A stretch of 64,000 bases of DNA from assembly GCF_000702605.1 (NCBI RefSeq), contig NZ_JNIR01000001.1, positions 1,726,501 through 1,790,500 on the forward strand, given 5' to 3'. The stretch comes from Exiguobacterium acetylicum DSM 20416 (GTDB lineage: Bacteria > Bacillota > Bacilli > Exiguobacteriales > Exiguobacteriaceae). How positions within the stretch are numbered: the stretch's first letter is position 1; each line of letters opens with the position of its first letter. The position numbers were made by a program, and so were the translations under genes. Positions 49,882 to 58,874 of the stretch are shown here, piece after piece. Below the pieces are notes generated by a model, which searched no databases, had not been told where the DNA came from, and worked only from the letters and a program-made list of their open reading frames with translations.

Positions 49882-50196
49882 TCATCCTTCCGCGTGCCAT
49901 GTTTCTTCTTCCTCTAACACATCCGGTTTTTGATGTTTTTCATCCATTACACTCGTCACTGCTGCCGTCAACAGACATAGGACGACAATTCCGACGAGGA
50001 CGAGTGGGTTCGTAATCCAGTCGAGCTGGATGCTGAAGTAGATCAACGTTACGATCAAAATTGCCGCAACGGATAAAATCGCTTTCGTCGTCACGGTCGT
50101 CACGTAAGGAATCGTCACCGCAAACATCAGACCACAGATGATCGTCGCTAGACCGATAATGATACCGAGTTCAATTGCTATCGTCGTCCAGTTCAT
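49882..50196 (-). CDS. Small hypothetical membrane protein in the pilus operon
   Basis: A 104-residue protein with three predicted membrane helices (about 6-28, 37-55, 64-83) and an acidic, His-containing cytoplasmic-type tail. It is eight bases upstream of pilB and follows the VanW-like gene closely, so it is in the pilus operon. I recognise no family. GGAGGAAAAAAG precedes the ATG. Confidence 0.75.
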   Translation of the reverse strand: MNWTTIAIELGIIIGLATIICGLMFAVTIPYVTTVTTKAILSVAAILIVTLIYFSIQLDWITNPLVLVGIVVLCLLTAAVTSVMDEKHQKPDVLEEEETWHAEG

Positions 50197-50211
50197 CTTT
50201 TTTCCTCCTTC

Positions 50212-51573
50212 TTATCCAACAGGTTCCCCTGTTGTTTCACCTTCTACTGGTGAAGCAGGATCACCCGTTTCATTACTATCTGGTGTGTCGGGTGTCGTCG
50301 GACTTGTCGGAGACGTTGGTGTATCTGGCGTCTCGACGCCATCTGTCTGCGGCTCATCCGTTGTTTGGTCATTATTTGTATCCGTTGAATCATTGGAATC
50401 ATTCGTATCTGTCGAATCATCGGAGTTCGTGTCGTCTTCCGGTTCAGGTACGACGACAGGTGCTTGTTCTTCTTGACTACTCTTTGTGACGATTGCCGGG
50501 ATGGCGCTGTAGAAATCAAGAGACAATAACTGCTTCTTCTCCCCTTGAGCCGTCTTCGTCACGCGATAGACTTCAATCGATTTCCCTTCTTCTCCCGCTT
50601 GTGTATCACTCGTCGTTCCTGCCGTGAGCGTTGCAGAATAACGTGTGATCGTCCGGAATGGAATCATTTTTTCGCCTTCAAGGACGGTCGTGACCGTTTC
50701 TTTGAACGGTGTGCCTCGCAATTCAAGCGTGACATCGCTTCCGTTTTGGGTCGCAATGACACGATAGATGGATGCTTGTGTATTACGAACGGCAAAATCT
50801 GTTTTTTCGTCAATTTTGACATCGTATCCCAGTGTGACGCCGTCTGGTAATGCCGCATGCGGCATCCGTTCGACGATTTCAAATGGCGTTTTTGCAAACA
50901 ATTCGTATAACTTGCTACCGACATACGATCCCGCGACTGCATCCATACCGTACGTCTTGACATTCATCAATTGTCCCGGCTTGATTTCCACATTCATCAT
51001 TGCTGTGATCATCTGTTCTTCAGCAGCAGAACGCGTCGAGAACGAAACCGTTGAAACGACCTCACCTGTTGGATCGACTGCAGCATCCGATTGAGCAGGA
51101 TCAAAGTTTCCTTCCTGTAACGTTTTGCTCGTATCGATTAACCATGTCTTAAAGGTAACGAGTTGCTCATCCGAGTAACTGATTGGCTGCGTCGCTAGAA
51201 AATTCTCAAGCGACGCTTCATCTACCGTCACCATCAAGTCTCCGCCTTTTTTCAAAGAAGCTTTTTTGACAGAATCAGCGGCGTTGATCGTCACGACTTC
51301 TGTTGGAATCGGTGTCGTCTCTTCTCCCGTTCCAGTCGTCAGCGGCGCTTTCTTCGTCCACTCCGTAATCGCTTTCTCAACTTTCGATTGTGCTTCCTTT
51401 CGATCCATGCCACTGACTGGAACCGATCCAATCCGTGCCGTCTCAGAAAACGTCGTCGGTGCCGTTGCTTTACCGGCAAAGGAAATCAAGGCAAACGATG
51501 GTACGTAAATCAGAGCTATTAGTACAAGGAGTAAAAGTGTATGTATAACAAAACGCTTCGGATTAATCATCAT
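50212..51573 (-). CDS. VanW-like membrane-anchored extracellular protein
   Basis: A 453-residue protein with an N-terminal membrane anchor (about residues 9-33). An N-terminal repeat-like region begins ARIGSVPVSGMDRKEAQ, as in YoaR/VanW proteins. A VanW-type domain follows with GSKLYELFAKTPFEIVERMPH and a DFAVRNTQASIYRVIATQNG strand pair; the Cys-containing GGGICQ motif of typical VanW is not seen. A C-terminal tail of about 100 residues is rich in Asp/Thr/Pro/Glu. It is the first gene of the pilus operon. VanW proteins are found with surface structures but have no settled biochemical role; a cell-wall passage function is a guess. Confidence 0.75.
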   Translation of the reverse strand: MMINPKRFVIHTLLLLVLIALIYVPSFALISFAGKATAPTTFSETARIGSVPVSGMDRKEAQSKVEKAITEWTKKAPLTTGTGEETTPIPTEVVTINAADSVKKASLKKGGDLMVTVDEASLENFLATQPISYSDEQLVTFKTWLIDTSKTLQEGNFDPAQSDAAVDPTGEVVSTVSFSTRSAAEEQMITAMMNVEIKPGQLMNVKTYGMDAVAGSYVGSKLYELFAKTPFEIVERMPHAALPDGVTLGYDVKIDEKTDFAVRNTQASIYRVIATQNGSDVTLELRGTPFKETVTTVLEGEKMIPFRTITRYSATLTAGTTSDTQAGEEGKSIEVYRVTKTAQGEKKQLLSLDFYSAIPAIVTKSSQEEQAPVVVPEPEDDTNSDDSTDTNDSNDSTDTNNDQTTDEPQTDGVETPDTPTSPTSPTTPDTPDSNETGDPASPVEGETTGEPVG

Positions 51574-51762
51574 CTGTTTCCTTTCTGTATGAATTTAATC
51601 ATTTCAGGTGCCTAGTATTTCCATTATAATGAATATTATGATGAAACATAAGTCCTATCCTGACAAATCCTTTCATGATCTGTGAATAGGTGCTGTTTTT
51701 GATTTTCTAGAAAATCATTTAGGATCTTTCATCCTCATCTATCATGAAGTAGAGGTGAATCC
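51574..51762. promoter_or_regulatory. Divergent control region between the pilus operon and the minor pilin genes
   Basis: A 189-base AT-rich gap between the VanW-like gene (minus) and the first minor pilin gene (plus). It holds a perfect 18-base palindrome TGATTTTCTAGAAAATCA at 51700-51717. A TATAAT box on the minus strand near 51625 could serve the pilus operon, though its -35 is poor. GAGGTG precedes the minor pilin start. The palindrome may be a regulator site shared by both directions; its protein is unknown. Confidence 0.55.
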
Positions 51763-52290
51763 ATGCAACGCGAGCAAGGCGGTTTTTCGCTAATCGAAGT
51801 ATTAGTCAGTATTACGATCTTATCTATCATATCGGTCTCTCTGATCAGCATTTTTTCTCAGTCACTAGCTGCCTCACGCGACAGTACAGAGTTGACGTTT
51901 GCGAATTATTTGGCAAAAAACGCAACCTCTTATATCAAGCGAGAAGCTTTAGAAGCGACAAGTGATGAACCCTTCGCCTTCAGTTCTCTATCTACACAGG
52001 CAGACAAAGCTACTTATCTGAATGGAAAATATGTCATTCCAGAGCCTACGTCTCCTTCTTGTGAACTATCGGCTATTTGCTCATCAATCTTTACTAATCC
52101 TGAAATCAATAATATTGCCTTTGAAGTCAAATACAGTGTGACTCCTCGGAAACTCGAAGGAGTCGTTAATCCGAATCTTCTGGACCTCCATGTATTCGTT
52201 TACATAGAAGGAACAACTGAACCGATTACATCATTGAAAGGATCGATTACGAATGCGACGCTCAATCAAAGTTTTCCGACAACAAAATGA
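51763..52290 (+). CDS. Minor pilin-like protein (PilV type)
   Basis: A 175-residue prepilin. The class III signal MQREQGG-FSLIEVLVSITIL has a seven-residue leader and Glu at mature +5. The globular part has two cysteines close together (PSCELSAICSS). GAGGTGAA precedes the ATG. First of three genes transcribed away from the pilus operon. Minor pilins prime assembly and form the tip in other systems. Confidence 0.88.
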   Translation: MQREQGGFSLIEVLVSITILSIISVSLISIFSQSLAASRDSTELTFANYLAKNATSYIKREALEATSDEPFAFSSLSTQADKATYLNGKYVIPEPTSPSCELSAICSSIFTNPEINNIAFEVKYSVTPRKLEGVVNPNLLDLHVFVYIEGTTEPITSLKGSITNATLNQSFPTTK

Positions 52291-52873
52291 CGGCTTCTCG
52301 CTCGTCGAACTACTCGTCGCCATCGTCATCGCCTCGATTTTCAGTGCTGTCATCCTGACGGTATTCATCTCTGGTACGAAAAGCTTTCGGGCAACAGGAA
52401 TCATCAGTGAACTGCGTAGTGAAGCTGATAGCCGCGTCGGTATCATATTAAATGAAATCGGTGGATTTGATGCAATCCGAATCGATGAAGCAAAACAGCT
52501 ATCGTTTTATAAAAGAACACTTCCTGTCTTAAACGCCGACACCGGTCTACTTGAACGCGCCAGTGGATTTGAACCTTTTAACGCAACAGAAGAAGCATCT
52601 TCTTCAGAGAAGGAAGTGACACCAGTTCGTTATACGTTCGCAGAACAAACTTTAGACAGCACCGAACTAACGTACGAATCGACACCACAGTCGATCGACG
52701 ACCAAACGGAATTACTTCAAACTTTTAAGTTATCGAGTCCCGAGTATCAAACCATTACATCAGGAACATATCCGGGGCGCTATGTCATTCACGGGATTTT
52801 AACGATTACAACTACGATTCAATCGACAGATCAAGAAGAAGTCCAGACCTTCACGAGTACGATTGGATTTTAA
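52253..52873 (+). CDS. Minor pilin-like protein (PilW type)
   Basis: A 206-residue prepilin with a 14-residue leader ending NDG before FSLVELLVAIVIASIF and Glu at mature +5. The C-terminal domain is beta-rich, similar in size to PilW/GspJ proteins. It overlaps the preceding gene by 38 bases, starting at an ATG with AAAGGA about ten bases upstream, which suggests coupling. Confidence 0.87.
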   Translation: MRRSIKVFRQQNDGFSLVELLVAIVIASIFSAVILTVFISGTKSFRATGIISELRSEADSRVGIILNEIGGFDAIRIDEAKQLSFYKRTLPVLNADTGLLERASGFEPFNATEEASSSEKEVTPVRYTFAEQTLDSTELTYESTPQSIDDQTELLQTFKLSSPEYQTITSGTYPGRYVIHGILTITTTIQSTDQEEVQTFTSTIGF

Positions 52874-52891
52874 CTCAGAAAGGAACACGGT

Positions 52892-54463
52892 ATGCGTAAA
52901 TCCGAACAAGGCTATACATTACTTTTCGTTCTTGTGACTTTAACCGTCCTGTCCGTTCTCGCTGTTGCGACGATTGGCATCAGTTTACAGTCAACTCGCC
53001 TAACCGAAATCCGCGAGACGGATATCGATGTCGAGACGACGACACAAAATGATCTTGATTTAGCAGTCGCCTCCCTCCAAAACATTGTTTCAAAGACGAC
53101 CGGGACTTCACCAACGACTTCTTCTCAAGCATTGTTTGAGAATCTCGACAGTTCTATCGTCTTACCTTTAAAAACAATCGTTCCGAACGTGACCGTCAAG
53201 CTAAATGAAGCCGCATCGAACGTTCGTGTCAAAGCGCTTGATTTAACAGCGACAGTTTCAAAACAAAAAGGCGATCAGCCGGCAATCAAAAAAACGTATC
53301 GACAACGTGTTTATTTGTCTGCGATTCCTAGTTTTTTGTACTATACGTTAGGTTCAGATGATCAAGTCATCTTAAATGGCGCTCCCTTGATCGAAGGTAA
53401 TATTTTTTCCCGCAACGCTCTGCAAGCAACTGCGACCCCGATATTTAAATACAACGACGAGGATGGAATCTTCACTAATACAAAAGCACTTCCTTATATC
53501 GCAGGTCAGGTACGCGTTTTTCAAGAGAAGAATCAGCCATTACTGAAGTGCGGAGATTACCTTGTGTGTGATAAAACGATTTTTGATCCTAAAGGTGAGA
53601 CAGAATTAGTATCAACGAAAGAAACACTCGTTCCGTTCGATTTCGATTATGCGTTGAACGATTTTCTGAAACTACCGGTGAATACGCCTCTTACACAAGT
53701 CGCGTCTACATTAAAAAATTCCTCGATTCCGCAGTCTATACTAACAGGACCTTTTTTAACAGAACTTGATACGAAGCGACAAATGATTAGTCCAGCATTA
53801 AACACAGGTAATACCGTGACGTTGACAGATGATCTTGTTCAGGAAACACTCGAACCTTTAATCATTAACGGGAATTTAACGATTTCTTCTTTGAACCCTT
53901 TGACCCAACCGCTTGAAATCAAGCGTCCTCTCATCGTTCTTGGCAACTTACTGATTCGAGGAAATGTTGGGTTTGCAACGACGATTTATGCGACCGGGAC
54001 GAGTCGCCTGGATGACGCAAACATTCAAGGGCTGACTTCAACAGCTAAACAAAATACATTGATTTTACTCAGTAAAGGAAATCTCGTTATTAACCGCGTC
54101 AATAAATTTTCGACGCCTCAAACGACTACACCTGATTTAAATGCCTTTCTATATAGTGATGACAATCAAAAAAATACGATTTACTCTGTAGGTTCGACGA
54201 TGAATGTACGCGGTGGCATTTTTACGAAGGGTAATCTAGAAGTCAACGCCTATCGTGGAAAATTGGATTTACCAGAAAATGCGTTTCCTGCAAACGTAAG
54301 AGAACTCGAAAAACTGATGGTCGCTAACAAATCATCTGACTTTGAAGCATCCCGTCTACGCATGGCGTATGATGCGACGGTATTAAAAAATCCAACCGCA
54401 TTACTTCCACTCAATCGAGCAGTTCAATTGTATGTCGAAACACCAAAGCGCGTTCAACCGTAA
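52892..54463 (+). CDS. Large minor pilin-like protein (PilX/GspK type)
   Basis: A 523-residue protein with a prepilin-like start MRKSEQG-YTLLFVLVTLTVL. Mature position +5 is Phe, not Glu, as in GspK/PilX tip subunits that cap a pilus. The rest includes a long repetitive beta region (LIINGNLTISSLN, PLIVLGNLLIRGNVGF, NTLILLSKGNLVINRVN), resembling a right-handed beta helix or polymer-like repeat. AAAGGAA precedes the ATG. It ends at a bidirectional terminator. Confidence 0.83.
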   Translation: MRKSEQGYTLLFVLVTLTVLSVLAVATIGISLQSTRLTEIRETDIDVETTTQNDLDLAVASLQNIVSKTTGTSPTTSSQALFENLDSSIVLPLKTIVPNVTVKLNEAASNVRVKALDLTATVSKQKGDQPAIKKTYRQRVYLSAIPSFLYYTLGSDDQVILNGAPLIEGNIFSRNALQATATPIFKYNDEDGIFTNTKALPYIAGQVRVFQEKNQPLLKCGDYLVCDKTIFDPKGETELVSTKETLVPFDFDYALNDFLKLPVNTPLTQVASTLKNSSIPQSILTGPFLTELDTKRQMISPALNTGNTVTLTDDLVQETLEPLIINGNLTISSLNPLTQPLEIKRPLIVLGNLLIRGNVGFATTIYATGTSRLDDANIQGLTSTAKQNTLILLSKGNLVINRVNKFSTPQTTTPDLNAFLYSDDNQKNTIYSVGSTMNVRGGIFTKGNLEVNAYRGKLDLPENAFPANVRELEKLMVANKSSDFEASRLRMAYDATVLKNPTALLPLNRAVQLYVETPKRVQP

Positions 54464-54470
54464 CACACAT

Positions 54471-54509
54471 AAAAAAGAGTCATTCGTCTCAGGCGAATGA
54501 CTCTTTTTT
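54471..54509. terminator. Bidirectional terminator (minor pilins / ankyrin gene)
   Basis: A 16-base perfect stem AAAAAAGAGTCATTCG / CGAATGACTCTTTTTT with a seven-base loop lies between convergent genes. Confidence 0.93.
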
Positions 54510-55196
54510 CTAGAATTTTGTTGCTCGGTATTCCTTAGCGAGCTTTTTCACCTTTTTGCTTTCTACCGTTGCTCCGCTCTGTTCTAACATGGCGTACAAA
54601 TCTTTTCGATTTTGTTTGACCGTTTCATAGACCGGTTTCTCTTTCCCACGATTCGAATCAGCTCCTGCTTCTAACAACAGTTCAATCGCTGCCTCATTTT
54701 GATCCAGTGTCGCATAAAAGAGTGGTGTATGCCCAAAGTCATCCATCCGATTGAGCTCTTTTTTAGACGCTTCTTTTATCAAAAGAGCATACGCATCAAT
54801 CGATCGATTTACACTCGTCGCAACATGAAGAACTGACTGACCTTGTGCATTCAGTCGACTAATTTTTGCACCTTTCGCCAACCATGCTGAGACTGTACTC
54901 CGCGGCGCAAATTGCGCCGCATAAAACCAGTTCGCTTTATTTTTTACGGTCTGCTCATCAAGAAGGAGTTTTGCTTTGTCAAAAGCGAGTGTTTCCTGGA
55001 ATTGACGAATGTAACGATTTTTCTCCTTTGTTGATAAAGAAGCGTCTTTTAATGCGTTCGCAAGTCGTCCTGGTTTTTCTGAACGCAGTCCTTGTTCCAA
55101 TGCTGCTTGTTGATTCGCTTTTATAACGTACGCCGCTCCCCCGATTCCAATAATGATTAAAATCAAGAGTACGACAATGATTCGTCTGCGTTTCAT
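54510..55196 (-). CDS. Membrane-anchored ankyrin-repeat protein
   Basis: A 228-residue protein with an N-terminal anchor (MKRRRI then a hydrophobic run to about residue 24), a helical middle and two or three ankyrin repeats at the C-terminal half (AQGQSVLHVATSVNRSIDAY; DDFGHTPLFYATLDQNEAA, IELLLEAGADSN). The ATG at 55196 with GGGG upstream is preferred to a GTG 15 bases earlier. It lies 18 bases after the large Ig-like protein, so both share a transcript. The role is unknown; ankyrin repeats bind proteins. Confidence 0.82.
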   Translation of the reverse strand: MKRRRIIVVLLILIIIGIGGAAYVIKANQQAALEQGLRSEKPGRLANALKDASLSTKEKNRYIRQFQETLAFDKAKLLLDEQTVKNKANWFYAAQFAPRSTVSAWLAKGAKISRLNAQGQSVLHVATSVNRSIDAYALLIKEASKKELNRMDDFGHTPLFYATLDQNEAAIELLLEAGADSNRGKEKPVYETVKQNRKDLYAMLEQSGATVESKKVKKLAKEYRATKF

Positions 55197-55214
55197 ATAT
55201 AGCGTCCCCACTTC

Positions 55215-58200
55215 TTAATAAACATCTCCATCCAAGTCTGACGTACCTGATTCAGAACCGATCGTCACCTTGAATGTCGTCGTTAGTGGTGTTTTTTGAT
55301 TGTCTTTCATGACTTCGAGCACATCTTTGTTTTCTTTTAATGCCGTTACCTTGATACGTGCCACACCTGGACGAAGTGGTTGTAGCGCTTGTCCTGTTGG
55401 ATCAATTTTGACGTATTCCTTACCCTGAAGCACTTCCAACCGATAGAAGCGTTCCGTCGTCGTCACTGGGAACCAGCGCAGAATCGGTGATTTCTTATCA
55501 TCTTTCATCGTCATCGCGATATCATCGGCTGTCAGATTAAGTGGATTCTCACGTACCCGTACGAGCGTCTTCGCTACTGTATCTGGGAAATCTGTCAATG
55601 TAAGTAGCGCTTCGACCGGTCCGTTTGGTGTGCCGGATTTACCTGTGATCGTATAACCCGATGCCGTCTGTTTCAATTCAATTGCATTACTAACAGTCGA
55701 AGTCGTAAATGGTAATGGATAGTTCGGTTTAAATATCGCTGTCACATCTTGGTTCGATCCGACCCACAGTTCAAGATTACTTGGCGAGACGGATAATTCT
55801 GGCAACTTGACTTGAATCGTGTACTCTGGCGACTGTGCAAGATAAGTAGAGCTTCCAGCTGTCGCAGGGACGACCGCTTTGACCGTGACCGTTCCTGGCG
55901 TCTTTCCTGTCAGCTCCAACGTATTTTTAGTTAAGCCATTCGTCGTCACACGAGAATCGTTCGTTATAATCCATTGAATCGGTGTGTTTCGTCCTGATAC
56001 CATCGAAGCAATTCCTAACATTGATTTTGTCTCTCCAACATATAATGTCTCCGGTATATTTTGAACGGTTAGTCCTCCAAATACATCATTGATGACGAGT
56101 TCTGAAGTCGCTGTCAACTCTTTACCGTTTCCGACTGGAACAACGAGTTTAATCTGTGTCGTTCCGACTTTTTTCGGTTTGATGACACCAGCCTCATCAA
56201 TCGATGCGATTTCCGAATCCACAATCGACCATTTTAACGTGCCATATTGACTGCCTGAAGGATTAATTTCTGGCAAGACTTTATAAGATGGTGTCGTGAT
56301 ATCCATCTTAACGGACGGAATCTTCGCACTGGTCGCAAAGGATGGTGTCAGTGCATAACCAATCGTCGGAAAAGCTTGTGGATCATTTGTGACGGTTGTC
56401 GATTTATCTTTCCCATTCTTTTTATCACGATAAATATTTTTTATTGATGTCAACGTGTTGTCTTTTTTATCGAGTAAATGGACTCCTGCGGCATCTTTCG
56501 CACGTACTTTGACAGTAAACGTGACTTCCGATTGATTCGCAATCCATTCCCCCTTATGAACACCTGAGATCGCCTCATCGTATTCGATATCCGGTAGTCT
56601 CCCTTTTATCGTCTGACCAGTTATATTCGTTCCTGTCAGCCCCGTCGTTGAGAGTATCTCAAGGTTACTAGGAAATTGTTCATTGAACAGGATGTTTTCC
56701 ATCGTCACTGAAAATTGTCCCATGATATATCCATTATTCCCGATTGCATCTTTTTGCATCATTGGAGAAGTCTTAACCGTATACGTGATGTCCGCTGTTT
56801 CCCCTTTCGGAATTGTTGCCGGATCAATCGAGCGTGACAAGACGAATGGGGCGGAGGCAGCTGGACGAACGACTTGAACAGTCCTAGTCTCAATCGTCTT
56901 CGCACCACGTTGATCTTCTGCTTCAATTCGAATCGTTACGCTCGTTTTTCCTGTGAGCTTCGATTCAAAAGATTGGCTGACAAAAGAATTATTTTTCAAC
57001 TTATTGTTTTCAAAGACTTTTTCATCATCGATATAGATTCTTGTTTTCAGCTCACGATCTTGAAGATCATAGTCGTTTACTTGATATGAGATTGCCAGAG
57101 GCTCATTTTCAAGATAACTTGATTTATCAGATGGTAGAACGTTTTTGATTAAAGGTTTATGATTAGCACCGGTGAAGGCACGATACATTGTATTCGTAAA
57201 TAAGTTCCGCTCCCCTACATCAGGAAAAGAAGAAGTATGTCCAGCACCTGAATAAGTTATATTTCCTTTAGTGTACATGTAGTAGTGATTTCGAGCATCT
57301 CCTACCGTTCTACCAGTATCTGTACTTGTTTCTGTTTCTTTAATGTTATACCAAGGGATTAGATCTGGTTGCTCTAAGTCAAGAGCAAAGTACTGATTAT
57401 GTGTTTGTGCAATCGAAATCTCATTGTCTAAAGCAAATGGATACGATGTCATTTGTCCTTCATTTTGACGAATAGCTTTTGTGGATCTTTTAGGTGCGCC
57501 AAATCCCATGTTCGTATAGTAGGTTTGACCTGACGTTGCAGCATAGTCTGATTCCCAACGTGTTGGAGAATTCGTTACTTTCGATCTAAAGATAGTATCG
57601 TGTGTCAACATTAAACCTTGGCCAGTATTCGTAAATGATTTAATTTTATCGAAAGCCGAACTAGTAAGACTAGCTGTGCCATACGTATCTTGAAATCCAA
57701 AGATCAACATGTCATATGAAGTATTTAAATCTTTCAAAATCGCTTCGCTCGAAAATTTTGCTGAATCTATAACATCTAATTTGAAATTATAAAAATCACT
57801 TTTACTTAGATTCTCTCCAGTTAAATCCGTCAAAAGAGAACCTTTCAAACTCGTTCCAAGAACTTGTAGTACTTTCGCTTCAGCTAACTGGTCTTTCATT
57901 AAAAAGCTACCTGTCTTGTAATCCGTCAATCCATTACTTTTGGTGACTCGAACCATCCATTGTCTTGGTCCAGTGTAACTCGGAACGTCAAATGTATAGG
58001 TAAGTTTTCCATTAGCTACTGCTGATAATTCATCGACTTTTTCTGATTCATCAAACTGATCGTTACTGTCAAAATCGATATAAAGCGTTGCTGTTGTATC
58101 AATCGTAGACTGATCAAGTACATAACTAAACTCAATTGGTCGATTCGGTACAGCGATTGAGCTGATGGTCGCCAATGTGCTTCCATCTTGTTTTACTGTC

Positions 58201-58795
58201 ACACTCGAAATACGGGGGCGGATATTAATTTTTTGCTTCAATGAGTTAATGACATCATTAATATTTTCGTAAGAAACAGTTGCTTGCGTCGATACGTAGT
58301 TTTTCAAGACCTTCGAGAAATTACTTTGGTCATGCGTGAAAACATCTTTATGCAAATACACTGGTAACCCTTTTCGGACATACGCATTTAGGATTTCATT
58401 ACTTTTTAGTCGTGTAATATCATTTTCGATTTTACTTGTATTATGATTTTTTTATCAAACTCAGATAATTTAATTGAATATTTCTCTTGATCATTACTAT
58501 TGATTGATGGATCAAAAACAATCGCATCAAACGCTCCATCTAACGGGAAACGCGAGGCGTTAAGTTCCTTGACTGTCATCTTTTTAACGTCAAAACGCAC
58601 TGAATCAAGTCCAGTCAATAGCGAAGTGATATTCGTTTTCGGATTAATTCGATTTATTGTCGACCATTCATCACGAATCTCTAAAACCTTAAACTTTTCA
58701 CCGGTTGCCGCTTTGGAATGTGGCTCATGTATATACGTAAAACTCGAAAAAATCAGTAAGATGGCTAAGGCTAGACGGACCCACTGTTTCATCAT
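55215..58795 (-). pseudogene. Large secreted protein with DUF5057/GATase-like and Ig-like domains, frameshifted in an A run
   Basis: The 5' part (129 codons from ATG 58795) has a signal peptide ending near HSKAAT and FKVLEIRDE. It closes after a run of seven As (58447-58453). With eight As it continues NHNTSKIENDITRLKSNEIL into the remaining 1050 or so codons, giving about 1193 residues. The first 400 residues resemble a GATase1/ThuA-like fold (DMLIFGFQDTYG, GQGLMLTHDTIF, ITYSGAGHTSSFPD), which I place tentatively in DUF5057. Then come Ig-like and BIG2-type repeats (VIKPKKVGTTQIKLVVPVG, GKTPGTVTVKAVVPA). No LPxTG sorting signal is seen. Both parts are conserved coding. The location beside pilus genes suggests a surface role. 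Confidence 0.8.
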
Positions 58796-58874
58796 TTATC
58801 GTCTCCTCATCGTATCATTGAAATATGGGACTATACTCCCCCATTTCATTATAACGAGAGAATGCGAATTTTCC

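Noticed and set aside
51700-51717. Palindrome as a terminator for the pilus or minor pilin transcripts
   Set aside because: It has no loop and no T run, and lies upstream of both genes rather than downstream.
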